A stretch of 64,000 bases of DNA. Source: Diploptera punctata. Lineage: Eukaryota > Arthropoda > Insecta > Blattodea > Blaberidae. Below the pieces are notes generated by a model. That model was not told the DNA's origin. It was given only the letters and a program-made list of their open reading frames with translations, and searched no databases. The stretch spans positions 1-64,000 of the forward strand of contig JASPKZ010009659.1 in the NCBI GenBank assembly GCA_030220185.1, given 5' to 3'. Positions 10,001 through 21,152 of the stretch are shown in pieces (position 1 is the first letter of the stretch; each line of letters starts with the position of its first letter). The translations under genes were made by a program, and so were the position numbers.

Positions 10001-10217
10001 AAAAGAAGAAGAATAAGAATAATAAGAAAAATAATAAGAAGAAGAAGAAGAAAAAGAAAAAAAGAAGAAGGAAAAGAAGAAGAAGAAAAATAAAAAGAAA
10101 AGATGAAAAAGAAGAAGAAGAAAAATAAAAAGAAGAAAAATAAAAAGAAGAAAAAGAAAAGAAAAAGAAGAGAAAGAAAAAGAAGAAAAAGAAAAAAAAA
10201 GAAAAAGAAGAAAAAAT
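10001..10217. repeat. purine-rich (GAA/AAAG)n low-complexity tract
   Basis: About 215 bases are almost entirely A and G, expanded from the GAA tail of the preceding LINE fragment. It ends 21 bp from the donor of Sply exon 9. Confidence 0.85.
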
Positions 10218-10237
10218 TGAGAACTTGATTAGCTTAC

Positions 10238-10358
10238 CTTGCCTTCTACAGGTTTTCCTGGATCCTTCATAATTATTGCCAGTTCTTCCTGTACATCCGA
10301 GATGAATCTATCTGCTATACCTTCAGCTGTATGCATGTATGTTACACACAAATGTAAC
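10238..10358 (-). CDS. Sply: S1P lyase exon 9
   Basis: Acceptor TATAACAG before 10358 and donor GTAAGC after 10238. The single leading G completes the Gly codon split from exon 8. It then reads LHLCVTYMHTAEGIADRF, ISDVQEELAIIMKDPG and KPVEGK, matching the family segment after QFPP. Ends in phase 0. Confidence 0.9.
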
Positions 10359-10481
10359 CTGTTATAAATAGAATACAACAATTTCAACCTAAAAAATTTT
10401 ATAGGGAGTAACATTATGAGGTATTAATAGTGAATGGAGAACATATTTTAACGACTCACCTCATACAATTTCAAATTTCTT

Positions 10482-10524
10482 TGAAACTGACAGTTTCAGA
10501 CAATATCTTGTCCCTCTTCAGTCA
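10482..10524 (-). ncRNA. hammerhead-like ribozyme, PLE-A
   Basis: UGA/UCA stem I, CUGAAGA, extra G, GGACAA/UUGUCU stem II, GAAA, stem III ACU/AGU with loop GUC, then U. All core positions are intact. Confidence 0.55.
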
Positions 10525-10940
10525 TGACTTCCACTGATGAAATTCTCTGGTTGTTGATTTCTCTATGGACATCACCTCTTGTGCTGCCATCTTTGGTTGG
10601 GATTATAAATTTTGAAATTAAATTTTTATCCACCGGAATATCGAAATTCATAGATCAATATTTATTCTTCTGAATGAATATCTTTTCCCAAACTGTCAAT
10701 TCCAACGGTTTATCTAATTGTTTCAAAAGTTTTGCCTCTTGAAACAATTAGATAAACCATTGGAATTGACAGTTTAGGAGAAGTTATTCATTCAGAAGAA
10801 TAAATATTGATCTATGAACTTCGATATTCTGGTGGATAAAAATTTAATTTCAAAATTTATAGCCCCAACCAAAGATGGCAGCATAAGAGGTGATGTCCGT
10901 AGAGAAATCAACAACCAGAGAATTTCATCAGTGGAAGTCA

Positions 10941-10983
10941 TGACTGAAGAGGGACAAGATATTGTCTGAAACTGTCGGTTTCA
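10941..10983 (+). ncRNA. hammerhead-like ribozyme, PLE-A
   Basis: Mirror of 10482-10524: stem I UGA/UCA, CUGAAGA, GGACAA/UUGUCU, GAAA, ACU/GGU, U. The ORF stop codon TGA (10967-10969) overlaps the start of GAAA. Confidence 0.55.
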
Positions 10984-11096
10984 AAGAAATTTGAAATTAT
11001 ATGAGGTGAGTCGTTATATGTTCTCCACTCACTATTAATGATATAACCTCATAATGTTTACTTCCCAACATTATTTTAAATATAATTATGAGGTAT

Positions 11097-12059
11097 TTTG
11101 TCAAAGACATTGAGTTGATTTTTATATCTCACCTCTCAGCTGGATATGTTTTGAAGGACATATCCTCTATTTTCAGATAACCAAAAAAAAAAAAACAATC
11201 CAGAAAAATGGAGAAAATAATGCATTTTTAAGTTCCCGGGGAGAAGGATTTAATCATGAGAAACATCTGCACAACACTGGAGGAAAAGAATATACAAGAC
11301 TTTCCAAAATTCAACTCAAATGTCAGTTTTTTAAGAGAAAAATTATATGCTCAGACTGCGACACAAACCCAGGACTGTTGGCTTTCTAGCCAATGCTCTA
11401 CCAACTGAGCTATCTGGGCGAATTAGACTCTAAATGCAAATTTTTCTCTTATATACATTGTCAATTCTTGTGCACCAAATGCTATGAAACCTTTGCTTCT
11501 ATCTTTGCAAATAAATGTCTGCTTAATAAAGAAGCTGCCATTTGCAAAGATAAAAGCAAAGGTTTCATAGCATTTCGTGTACGGGAATTTACAACGTATA
11601 TAAGAGAAAGATTTGCATTTATATTGGAACTGGCTCAAACGATAGAGCATTGGCTTAGAAAGCAAAGTCCTGGGTTTGTGTTCCAGTTTGAGCATATAAA
11701 TTTTCTCTTCAAATAAGATTTATCCATCATTGAGATGTATGAAATGAATAATAAAAACATCAAATGTCAATTTTCAACCAAAAAAGGAGGAAATATCCTT
11801 TGAAACAAGTTTCAGGTGGAAGAGCAAAATAAGAGGTGAGCTGTAAATAACTAATCCATTTCTTTAATATACAAGTTAGTCGCTAACAAATCTCTATATT
11901 TCAAGTGACATCCAGTTTTACTTCGCATCCAAAACAAAACAAAACCTTAAACATAATAGTACACAACTCCATCGCATGAAAGGCCTACAATATTTTGGGC
12001 TTACCAACTGGCTGTATTACAGGAGATAATCAGACATGATGATATTTAACTTTTACAGG
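11097..12059. other. intronic; contains an old tRNA-bearing palindrome
   Basis: About 11330-11720 is a degenerate palindrome with a tRNA-like copy on each arm (11353-11421 minus, 11632-11703 plus), both too mutated to fold well. Nothing was recognised on either side. Confidence 0.5.
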
Positions 12060-12129
12060 AATTAATCACTATGAGGTTTAATTTATGGTGAAATTAAATG
12101 TTTCTTACCTCTCCTCATATAAATCTTCT

Positions 12130-12176
12130 AAGTAGATCACGATTTCGAGACCATAACATTCTCATCTTCAGTACTT
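12130..12176 (-). ncRNA. hammerhead-like ribozyme, PLE-I left arm
   Basis: Stem I AAGUA/UACUU (5 bp), CUGAAGA, extra U, stem II GAGA/UCUC, GAAA, stem III AUC/GAU with loop GU, then C. Stem II has lost two outer-loop pairs compared with 13138-13184. Confidence 0.55.
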
Positions 12177-12317
12177 CTTTGGCGACTGATATTATGTCGA
12201 TCGGAAGAAACTCTTCTTCTTCCCTCTGTTGGTGGACCGATGAACCTCTGGATCAGGTCAAAATTTGCAGGAATTTCGAAGTTCATAAGTTTTTCATATT
12301 TGAAGAGAAAAATTATA

Positions 12318-12391
12318 CGCTCAGACCGGGACTTGAACCCGGGACCCTTGGTTTTCTAGTCCAAGTGCTCTACCATTTGAGCTACCTGAGC
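12318..12391 (-). tRNA. tRNA-like gene, left arm
   Basis: Acceptor GCTCAGG pairs fully with the 3' TCTGAGC. A-box and B-box are present. The anticodon region CTTGGACTAGAAAACCAAG has a central A-A mismatch at the top of the stem. Confidence 0.4.
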
Positions 12392-12661
12392 AAGTACCGA
12401 TCTAACCGCAAATTTTTCTCTATATACGTTGTAATTCCCGCCCACCAAATGCTTTGAAGCCTTTGCTTCTATCTTTGCAAATGGCGGCTCCTATATTAAG
12501 AAGACATATTTGGGAATTATACATTACATTATAAATGCCAGTACGGCTTTTTTCGATGTTCTTATTATTAATTTCATACATCTCAATGATGGATAAATCA
12601 TATTTGAAGAGAAAAATTATACAACATATATAGAGAAAAATTTGCGGTTAGATCGGTACTT

Positions 12662-12735
12662 GCTCAGGTAGCTCAAATGGTAGAGCACTTGGACTAGAAA
12701 ACCAAGGGTCCTGGGTTCAAGTCCTGGTCTGAGCG
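12662..12735 (+). tRNA. tRNA-like gene, right arm
   Basis: Reverse-oriented partner of 12318-12391 with the same acceptor stem and anticodon region (loop CTAGAAA, AGA-type). Confidence 0.4.
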
Positions 12736-13137
12736 TATAATTTTTCTCTTCAAATATGATTTATCCATCATTGAGATGTATGAAATTAATAATAAGAACA
12801 TCTTCATAAGTTTTTCTTTGTTTTTCTGAATGTGGATCTTTTCTCAAACCGTGAGTTCCTTTTGTTTGTCTATTTGTTTAATTAGACTGGCTTTTGATTC
12901 AATTAAATGTTTTTCGGACCAAGCATGAGCAGCTACTGCTGACTTTTTTCTAATTAAACAAATAGACAAACAAAAGGAACTCACAGTTTGGGAAAAGATC
13001 CACTTTCAGAAAAACAAAGGAAAACTTATGAACTTTGAAATTCCTGCAAATTTTGACCTGATCCAGAGGTTCATCGGTCCACCAACAGAGGGAAGAAGAA
13101 GAGTTTCTTCCGATCGACATAACATCAGTCGCCAAAG

Positions 13138-13184
13138 AAGTACTGAAGATGAGACCGTTATGGTCTCGAAATCGTGATCTACTT
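13138..13184 (+). ncRNA. hammerhead-like ribozyme, PLE-I right arm
   Basis: The best three-helix fold in the window outside PLE-G. Stem I AAGUA/UACUU, CUGAAGA (13143-13149), extra U, stem II GAGACC/GGUCUC, GAAA (13168-13171), stem III AUC/GAU with loop GU, C at 13179. The ORF reads through it as ACT GAA GAT GAG ACC and stops at TGA inside stem III. Confidence 0.6.
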
Positions 13185-13369
13185 AGAAGATTTATATGAA
13201 GAGAGGTATGAAACATTTAATTTCACCATCATGATGATATGTTTCTTTTTGCATGCGTGTCCTTTTTGGTTTTGATATTTGCACATGGTTTGTATCTATC
13301 CTAGCATCCCTTTCATAGTCCAGCAGTCCTGCATTGGTACACAGCTATAGGATATGCACTGATTTGAGT

Positions 13370-13650
13370 CTCCATGGAGAAATAAATTTTCTCATGGAAT
13401 TTCAGCCAGAATGGGACAAGTGGTCCACACAGCATCATGAGGAATTTGGGTAGCTACCTTAAGTAGAAGCTGCAGGTTGAGAAAATCAACTATAACAGAC
13501 GAGGGATCTGACATGCTGACTACATGCCACTCCTATACTGGCTGGATGATCGTCCACCTCTGTGATTAACACATGTGGATATGAGGAAGCAGATGACTGG
13601 CAGGCCAAAGACCTTCTAGACCTGTCACACCACAGAGCTAAAAATAAAAT
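13370..13650 (+). mobile_element. SINE-2 fragment, diverged
   Basis: Matches the middle and 3' parts of the SINE at 21153-21497 (TGGGTAGCTAC, ACACATGTGGATATGA and GGCCTGTC-like blocks). Its tRNA head is lost. Confidence 0.5.
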
Positions 13651-13754
13651 AAAAATAAAAACTATAAACATAAGATATAATACACTAATATTCGTAGTTA
13701 TAAGTAAAAATTCTGCTAAAGTATGGAATCGTATCTTCCTGTTAAAATTGGCAA

Positions 13755-13925
13755 TAGAAAAAATTGACAGTCGTGAAAATAGCTGAGGTGGTGACAATGG
13801 TAGCTGATACTGCAGTGCTGTGTTTTAAAAAAAACATAGAAGTATGAGGTAAGAAGAAATCACGATTCATTTAATTCTTATATATATGTATATATATATA
13901 TATATATTTAATTTGTTAAATTTAG
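13755..13925 (+). mobile_element. PLE-C 3' arm fragment
   Basis: Shares KIDSRENS coding and GATACTGCAGTGCTGTG with the copies at 38340 and 61730. It carries the GAUA-type decayed ribozyme core, then GAGGTAAGAAGAAATCACG and a (TA)n tract (about 13880-13910). Confidence 0.6.
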
Positions 13926-14004
13926 AGTAAATCAAAATATATTATAAATATTAATTGTATTATATTTATAGCATGTAATCGTTTATGTACATTGTAATTT
14001 AGAT

Positions 14005-14735
14005 GTAAGACTATTCTTTTTGCAGACGATTTAGCTCTTCTGGCACTTTCCAAAAATGATTTGCAACGATCAATTTATAATTTACAAAAAATAGGTGCCA
14101 AATTTAATATGGAAATATCAATTAACAAAACTAAAATTATGGCCTTTCATGGGAAGGACCCCATACAAAGTAAAATCTGTCTCCAGAATAAAATTTTAGA
14201 GGGATCTAATCAATTTAAATACCTTGGATATTATCTCTCTATCTGGGATGAAAAAAGACGTCCCTGAAAAAATTACTAGTTATAATAAAAGTTTAGGAAT
14301 TATTAATCAAGTTATGAAACCATCCCTTGTACAAAAAAACACCAGATTACGTTTATATAACACTTTGGCTAGAGCAGTGTTGACCTATGGTAGTGAAGCA
14401 TGGACACTAAAAAGACAACATGAAAGCAGAATAACGGCTTGTGAAATGAGATTCATGCGCAGAACAGCCGGTTACACCAGATGGGATTGGAAAAGGAACA
14501 CCGATATCTTAAAAGAATTGAAGACTACGCCAATTTTGGAATATATTAAACAGTTCCAACTAAATTGGAAACACCATCTTAAAAGAATGAGTTCAAATCG
14601 GATCCCCAAAGCTGTTTATAATTATATACCAATAGGACGAAGATCTCTGGGCCATCCTATGAAACGCTGGAGGGAAAATTTTCTATAGGATCGTAACAAG
14701 CCTTGGCCTAATACTTGGAAGGAAGAAGAAGAAGA
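14005..14735 (+). mobile_element. LINE alpha copy 2, 5'-truncated
   Basis: RT fragment starting at LFADDLALLALSKND, followed by the thumb (SINKTKIMAFHG) and the C-terminal tail (LRLYNTLARAVLTYGSEAWT, RFMRRTAGYTRWDW). It ends at a TAG near 14686 and a GAA tail. One frameshift lies near 14255. Nearly identical to 5250-5977. Confidence 0.8.
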
Positions 14736-14739
14736 CTAT

Positions 14740-15508
14740 TTTTTTGTATTTTTTAAAACCTGGTTGAGTGGCAGACAAGGCCTTAAGGCCTTAACTCTGC
14801 CAGGTAAAATAAAGCTATTATTATTATTATTATTATTATTACACATTGGGCCTTTTCTGTGGTGTCGTGATTGTCAATTAAATCACAATCTGCAACAAAT
14901 GTAAACAAAACTTTGAGAGATGTAGAATACAGTGCAAAACTCCACATGTCTTATCTCAAATAGTGTAAGAGCTATGTTACATTGTTTTGGTAACAGGACT
15001 TTGTAGACACCCTGTATAACCTCATTCACAACCAAGTATAAAGTTACATTTGTAGAAGTATTAACACTGCGCTCTATAACACTCAACAATGTGAAGAATT
15101 TGGATAGCAACAATAAGTGGTGGCTCCAGATTAAGAAAACCAGCTGTAATGGCTAAGGATTTGACACGTAGAGCATATGTAACCCCTTGTACTGGCCGGA
15201 TTATTGTCCACCTCTAAAAATAACAGATGTGGAGTGAAGCCAGCCTACGGCTGATAAGTAGAGGTCGCAAGTTGCGATAACACGAAAAGCTCTAATTTTG
15301 TCATTTTCTTGTATCATTTCATAACTCCACTTCCCATAACGTCAAGAAAAGCATTTAAGAATCACGAAATAACGCAAAACCCTATGATAATGTGAAATAA
15401 CACCAAAATTTAAAATTTTCAATGAATCCTGGAGATTTTTTTGTTCTATTCGCAAAATTTTTATAATGCATTATTAAACACTGCTTTCGGATTCCATCTT
15501 CTTTTTAA
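14740..15508. other. intronic; TTA microsatellite and SINE-2 remnant
   Basis: (TTA)n near 14817-14840. 15090-15275 resembles the middle of SINE-2. Nothing else was recognised. Confidence 0.4.
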
Positions 15509-16193
15509 CACATTCAGTACCAGGCACTGAGCAGGGCATTTAAACCCACAGGCCAGCCATTTAAATACCCCAGCTACCCTTTTCGTGGCACTTCAGAAAA
15601 TGGACCATTATTCACAAACTATTAGTCCTAGAAAATTCAAATTTTGTACATACTTAAAGGAGATATCCTAGTAGGATTTGATGGTGAAATAACTTGGGTG
15701 ATTGACATCACATGGTATCGGCGTATCAATTTCAGGAAATGGAAGTTCATCTTCACTTTCACTTTGTGAATCTTCTAATTCAGGAATCAGTTCATCACCT
15801 GAATCATCATTATACAAAATATTCACTAATTCTTCTTCAGTGATCTACTTTTCTTTCGCCATGGTTTCACTCACGCACAAACAACAGTGCGATAACGAGA
15901 AACATATACGACTGCATTGGAGCCTGGAGTCAAGTTTGGGTGAACAAATTCCATGTGTTGTTTGTTTTAAAAATAAAAGGGGATTCACCAAGGTTAAACG
16001 TGTCAAACGGGAATAGAAAATGTACATTTACATGCCATCTATGATCTCCAAGACATACTAAGCCAACACAATATTTAGGCGCCGAATATAAATGCAGTTT
16101 GTTCTCGCCCGCTCTAAAACGAGTTAACTGATTGACGGCCACATACACGATGGTCTCTTTAAATGCCTTAACTGGTTTACGGTACTGAATGTG
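15509..16193 (-). mobile_element. piggyBac-like element 1, deleted
   Basis: TTAA on both sides (15505-15508, 16194-16197) with TIRs CACATTCAGTACC at both ends. The minus strand at about 15700-15862 encodes an acidic N-terminus (MAKEK, then TEEELVNILYNDDSGDEL), typical of piggyBac transposases. The catalytic core is missing. Confidence 0.75.
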
Positions 16194-16197
16194 TTAA

Positions 16198-16583
16198 TTG
16201 CCATATCTGCTTCCTTAAAAGGTAAATTTTGCTTACAAATTAGCGACGACGATTAAAATTTTGTGCATTTTAATGTATTAAAATCAATATCAATTGTACA
16301 AACTAAAAGTTGACCTTAAACTATTGGATATGTCATTCTTATTGCGTTTAATATGCTATACTAGGATTAAAAAGTGTCACATTTACATTTTTTTTAGAAT
16401 AACATCGCCAAATTCCCAATAACATTGAAATCTTGAAATTTTAAAACAAATTTTCCCTAAAAATAAAACCACTTTCAAGGATCTCTACTGATAAGCCAAG
16501 AGTTTCTAGGCCTGCTGCACTTAGGAGTTTTATATAATATATACCATTATTTTAGGGAATTTTATACAGGGATTCCAACTTAC
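16198..16583. other. intronic, nothing recognised
   Basis: AT-rich sequence just upstream of the Sply exon 8 donor side, with no supported feature. Confidence 0.4.
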
Positions 16584-16730
16584 CCAGGTGGGAACTGAAG
16601 AGGATTAAGGTTCCAACCTCGCTTGCTGAGTGCATCTGACAGTCTGTAAATATGGAATTCTTTAGAGCCAAGAGCTATCACAGATGTAGCTGGGGTTCCA
16701 AACACAAATATACCATCCATCTTTCTCAGT
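16584..16730 (-). CDS. Sply: S1P lyase exon 8
   Basis: Acceptor TTCATTACAG before 16730 and donor GTAAGT after 16584. The first base completes an Arg codon with exon 7. Reads [40 protein letters not shown] and LNPLQFPPG. The IFVFG-P--SVIALGS and RGWNLN-LQFPP motifs are the strongest family signatures. Ends in phase 2. Confidence 0.95.
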
Positions 16731-16891
16731 CTGTAATGAATAAAAATAAACATCAAATGCAGGAGAACCCAACACAAGTCATTCATGAACAATGTATTTG
16801 TCAGGGAGAGAAAGTAACACTGTGGTACACAGTGAAATACAGCAAACTCCCCATTATCCGTGCACGTATTATCCGGGCATGACTCTTTTTA

Positions 16892-17491
16892 TTATATTAT
16901 TTTTAGTCTGTCCACCGCTATGGTCTCGAGGTAGCGTGCTGCCTTGTCACGCAGCGGGCCCGGGTTTTGATCCCCGGTCGGGGCAGTTTTTCTGGGTGAG
17001 GTTTTTATCGGGTTTTTCCTCACCTGTCAGACAAATGTCAGGAAAACTTTAAGGCCCAAACGGTCCCCGAAATCATATGGCCATCATCCTTATCATTATC
17101 ATCCTTACCATTATCATTATCATCATCATCCTTCACCGGTGTGGAAAGCAACGGGAAGCTACCCACCTACACGGGAAGCTACCACACCTACACAATTCCC
17201 TAGTAAAGCTGCAAACATAGCATGAAATGCTATGATTGCAGTGAAGGACCTGCCTTCGGGCAGAATTACTATGGATGGATTTTTAGTCTGATCATCTTAC
17301 CTCAATATTAGTGTTGATTTGTTCTTGGACATGTTTCAAAACAATTCTGTTTTAATCGTCAGCTTGTCCAGAATTGTTTTGAAACATGTTCAAGAACAAA
17401 TCAACATTAATATTGAGGTAAGATGATCAGACTAAAAATAATATAATTGAAATAACCTCAAAATATCACTTCCTAAAATTAAATATTAATT
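16892..17491. mobile_element. PLE-B foldback with SINE-3 inside
   Basis: Target duplication ATGACTCTTTTTA (16879-16891, 17492-17504). The arms, with GGTCTG...ACCTCAATATTAATG signatures, are inverted copies. No ORF remains. SINE-3 (16911-17278) split the left arm. Confidence 0.8.
16911..17278 (+). mobile_element. SINE-3, tRNA-headed
   Basis: Head with A-box-like GAGGTAGCGTGCTGCC and B-box-like GGGTTTTGATCCCC, then a CATCAT-rich body and a CTATGATTGCAGTGAAGGAC tail. Target duplication ATTTTTAGTCTG (16899-16910, 17279-17290) lies inside PLE-B. Other copies are at 27570 and 49975. Confidence 0.8.
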
Positions 17492-17844
17492 ATGACTCTT
17501 TTTACTGTATTTTAAAAAAATACTGGTATTTAGTATTGTTATGAAAAAATTCTTTATTTTAAACGTGCTACTGTGAACTGCACTTAGAAACTAGCACAAT
17601 AGAGTAACCTTCACTCACAACTCCTCCTTGATGTGTTTTAACTGTACCAACCAACATTCTGAGAATACAATGCAATTCGGAAATTTCCGTTGTGTGAGTC
17701 ACTGAAAGTTTGTTGTTACAGATTGAAACCACGGATATGTTGTGGTAGTGGGTTTATCGCTGATTAGTAGTGAGGTCATCGGTGGTTATTAGTGTGGTCA
17801 TTGGTGATTATTTGTCTTTGCTGGTTATAAGTGTTGACATCCAC

Positions 17845-18012
17845 GGTGTGCAACATAAATCTAACCAGTCTGGACAAGCTGACAATAAAACAGAATTGTT
17901 TTGAAACATGTCCAAGAACAAATCAACATTAATATTGAGGTAAGATGATCAGACTGAAAATAATTTAATTAAAATTACCTCAAAATATCACTTCCTAAAA
18001 TTAAATATTAAT
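17845..18012 (+). mobile_element. PLE-B 3' arm fragment
   Basis: Encodes the last ORF codons in frame through the ribozyme region (Q-A-D-N-K-T-E-L-F then TGA at the GAAA junction), followed by the arm end AATATTGAGGTAAGATG. The core here reads CUGACAA, with G8 lost. Confidence 0.6.
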
Positions 18013-18509
18013 TTAAAGATGCTTTTTATTTTAGGCTTGAGATTTTTTGTATGTTGTAAATCTTGGCATGGATTTACTTTCCTTCGAAGGAAGTCATATG
18101 CCTTTAAAAATCCTTTGATGTTTGGCCATGTATGAATCCACAAACCTCAAAACTGAGACAAACATGATAAGCACTAGTCCACCAGGATTGATTTATCTAA
18201 TGAATGTAGTGTAAAATTTCCTATTCACATTTTTATTTTATTAATGTTATGTAAATATTGTCTCAGCGATTCAATTGTAGTTTTAGTCATTTGAACAAAA
18301 TTTCTATTAACCCATTGGAGACACGTTTAAAGTGCCTAGCATGTTCACTGGGAACCCATTTAAATCTCCTCACCGCTACTCCGGCTGCGCTGGACTTTAA
18401 ATCAGAATACAAAATACACATACTGTGTTCTATCACTTTTCAGATATTTTGTTTACCCCTGAATTTCTTTTAGTATCTTGTACTTTTACGAATAGCAAAG
18501 AATGTGGCC
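18013..18509. other. intronic, nothing recognised
   Basis: No supported feature. Confidence 0.4.
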
Positions 18510-18818
18510 GCCCGTAGCGTAGTGGTTAAGGCACTGAGCTACAAGCGAGAGGGTCGAGGGTTTCAAGTCCCGTTGGGGTCAGGATTTTTAAACTGACCCA
18601 AACCCTCTAGCGGCACTAGGGTCCTGGGGTCGACTCAGCCTCTAACGGAAATGAGTACCAGACGCTTGTTCTGGGGGTAAAGGCGGCCGTCATGCAGGGC
18701 TGACAACCCGGCTGACATAAAGTGCCGATTGTCTAGAAAAAGTGGGAGCCTTAACCTCCTACTATACCCCAAGGGCCTCCGGGCCTGTTTGTGGGATCAC
18801 TTTATTACTTTTTTTTTT
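18510..18818 (+). mobile_element. SINE-1, tRNA-headed
   Basis: Head CCCGTAGCGTAGTGGTTAAGG (A-box) and GGTTTCAAGTCCC (B-box), then a body ending in TTTGTGGGATCAC and a T/A tail. Near-perfect duplication AAAG(G)AATGTGGCC lies on both sides. Inserted in Sply intron 7. Confidence 0.8.
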
Positions 18819-18839
18819 AAAGGAATGTGGCCTACCTGC

Positions 18840-19640
18840 TACCCTCTGTTGTGCATTGTAAACCGTTATGTTTTGTTATTTTCAAGGCTGTGAAAGTTGA
18901 CAAACATTTCAAAAACCATCTTTTGTAACAGTTTTCTCGACATTCCCTTGAAACGTAAACCACACAGCATATGTTCAAACCAGACCGAAAAAATAACTCA
19001 ACAGGCAATATAATACGGTACATAATACAAATTAATATAAAATAAATATATGCAATATAAATAAGCATATACCTATTCATTATAAAATTCAGGAACAGTT
19101 CTTCGTATATTCTTTAATTATCTTAGTTATATATCGACCTGTAATTAATAAAATACTATAGATAACAGCTGGACGAAACTGACCTAATATTTCTACCATC
19201 AGTAGCATGCACGGTTACGTTGTCACTGTATAATTATTTCACATCTGTTTCGAATCTTCGTTCCATGATAATTCACTACAATCACTGTCACATAACCTTT
19301 CAATCCCCTACTCTTCACTTAGTTTCTCAATAGCAATTGACTATCTCTCCTATTTACGGACATATTGCAAAAAAAAATTACAGCTATGAAATTTAACAAA
19401 TAACAACGGAATTTATATTCCACTTATATTTTTACCGCAATGAATGCCTACAGCTATAGTCTACTATTCTATAAATAATAACTAACATAAACATACAATA
19501 CACTAGGCCTAATACATATGTACTTTTACATAAACAAACAATTTTAACTGACTGGGAATCAAAATTTAAACCACTAACAAAACCTAACTTCTTACAGTGG
19601 GGGTTATAACACCACAACGAGTGTAGTTCGTTTAGGAGCT
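18840..19640. other. intronic, nothing recognised
   Basis: AT-rich with no supported gene or shared repeat. Confidence 0.4.
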
Positions 19641-20225
19641 GTTTGGGAAAAAGACTTTTCTACCTGCTCACAGATGGAGACTCGGTAAAGTCTCCAATGT
19701 TTTTAATTAAATTTGAGTTGTTTTTTTGACTCCGTCTCCTATTTTTTTGAATATCAAGAAATATGAGGCGAGTCATTAACAACTCAAATTTAATTAAAAT
19801 AAACCTCATAGTTGACGTTTTTATTATTAATTTAACACTTCTCACTGAAGGATAAATTATATTTCAAGAGAAAAATTTTCGCCCAGACTGAGACTCGAAC
19901 TCGGGACCTTTGGCTTTCAAGGCCAATGCTCTACTATCTCAGCTACCGGGACGAGTTCCGATCTAGACGCAAATTTTTCTCTTATATACATTGTAATTCC
20001 CAGCACCAAATGCTATGAATCCTTTGCTTCTATCTTGGCAAATGGCGGCTTCTTAGTTAAGAAGACATTTATTGGGAATTTAAACACTACTTTATAAAGC
20101 CAGTAGGTCTTCAATTGATGTTTTTATTTTTAATTTAACACTTCTGACTGAAGGATAAATTATATTTCAAGAGAAAAATTCTCGCCCAGACTGAGACTCG
20201 AACCTGGAACCTTTGGCTTTCTAAC
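19641..20225. mobile_element. decayed foldback plus tRNA-like copies
   Basis: 19660-19830 is a small inverted pair (CTCAAATTTAATTAA arms). 19880-19952 (minus) is a tRNA-like copy with loose stems. 20160-20221 is a second copy truncated in its anticodon arm. The flanks match the tRNA-bearing family. Confidence 0.5.
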
Positions 20226-20530
20226 ATAAACCTCATAGTGTTATTCCTACCTACATATATTTTAAAAAAATTCTATTGTTTTATCTGTTGGAATGTTTGT
20301 AAACAATAAAGTGACAACAAATGAGACCAATGTTTCGGATGGTTTAATTTCTATATTTTCTAATTTTTTTTATCAATTGGTAAGAATTTTCCACAGATAG
20401 ATTTTCAAACTTGTCCATTTCTTTGAATTTATTATTTAGCCATTTTGATATCTGGTAAGTAGGTGAATTTATATTATTAATAATTGACCTAATTTTCTTT
20501 CCTTCTTTATGATTTTAGGAAGACCACGAA

Positions 20531-20767
20531 TATTTAAATTAATATCGGGAAGTAAACATTATGAGGTTATATCATTAATCGTGATTTTAATCGACTCACC
20601 TCATACATTTTCAAACTTCTTTGATACCGACGGTTTCAAACAAAATCATGTCCTTCATGGAAGCCATGACTGAAGAAGGACATGATATTGTCTGAAACCG
20701 TCGATATCAAAGAAGTTTGAAAATGTATGAGGTGAGTCAATTAAAATATGTTCTCCACTCACTATTA
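20531..20767. mobile_element. PLE-A foldback, arms only
   Basis: Target duplication AAGACCACGAA/AAGACCATGAA (20520-20530, 20768-20778). Inverted arms; the right arm keeps the ribozyme core and the left is truncated at it. Confidence 0.8.
20667..20709 (+). ncRNA. hammerhead-like motif, PLE-A
   Basis: UGA/UCA, CUGAAGA, extra A, stem II GGACA/UGUCU, GAAA, stem III ACC/GAU with one mismatch, then A. Confidence 0.45.
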
Positions 20768-20976
20768 AAGACCATGAATGTTGGGGTTTCTATGAATTGC
20801 TATTTTTAATTTTAATTTTTCCTTTTTTTGATGTAATTTTTTTTTAAATTGATTTTAAGTTGGTTATTACTTTTTTGATGTTTTTATTAATGTTACCTTG
20901 ATAGTGTCATATCTAATAATTATTTATGAATAAAATGTGTAACTTACATATGAAAGAAAGAAGTTAGTTATTTTAC

Positions 20977-21079
20977 CTTTTCTCCATGTATTTGGTAGTT
21001 TCGACTATTTTTCTTGTTGCATCTACATAACCTTCAAGACCAAAATACATCATGGTCGCCCAACACGCTGCAATAATAC
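20977..21079 (-). CDS. Sply: S1P lyase exon 7
   Basis: Acceptor TTTTTATAG before 21079 and donor GTAAAA after 20977, a weaker donor. A Gly codon is split with exon 6, then IIAACWATMMYFGLEGYVDA and TRKIVETTKYMEK, with a split Arg. Matches the ISAACWA-L--FGE-GYVEAT block. Ends in phase 2. Confidence 0.9.
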
Positions 21080-21152
21080 CTATAAAAATATTATTATATC
21101 AACTTCATTGTATCTAGAAGGATGGATATTTAACAAATGAGGGAAATTTTGA

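Larger units (their letters stand above)
10425..11084. mobile_element. PLE-A foldback with duplicated GIY-YIG C-terminal tail
   Basis: Flanked by ATTATGAGGTAT (10413-10424, 11085-11096). Both arms are extended inward and include, head to head, the last about 100 codons of the PLE-A ORF (LDKPLELT, NFDIPVDKN-like, IPTKDGS). Each arm has an intact hammerhead-like motif. On the plus strand the ORF ends MTEEGQDIV then TGA, passing through the ribozyme core. Confidence 0.85.
12296..12802. mobile_element. tRNA-bearing palindromic element
   Basis: Perfect 14-bp target duplication TTCATAAGTTTTTC (12282-12295, 12803-12816) in PLE-I. Arms begin TATTTGAAGAGAAAAATTAT and contain one tRNA-like gene each (12318-12391 minus, 12662-12735 plus). 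There is no ORF. The target duplication length matches the PLEs. Confidence 0.8.
12060..13235. mobile_element. PLE-I with inverted arms, split by a tRNA palindrome
   Basis: Left arm 12080-12290 and right arm 12950-13220 are inverted copies. The right arm encodes the ORF tail NFEIPANFDLIQRFIGPPTE on the plus strand, ending VSKS then TGA. Each arm holds a hammerhead-like motif. The tRNA palindrome at 12296-12802 was inserted into the left arm. Confidence 0.75.

Noticed and set aside
10001..10217. Lysine/glutamate-rich frame in the GAA tract
   Set aside because: Simple purine repeat grown from a LINE tail; not coding.
11423..11716. Overlapping open frames on both strands (90-107 codons)
   Set aside because: They arise from the palindrome's symmetry (both strands read the same repeat) and match no domain.
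15930..16148. Small frame in piggyBac-1 as a host gene
   Set aside because: It lies inside TTAA-flanked TIRs and has no recognisable domain.
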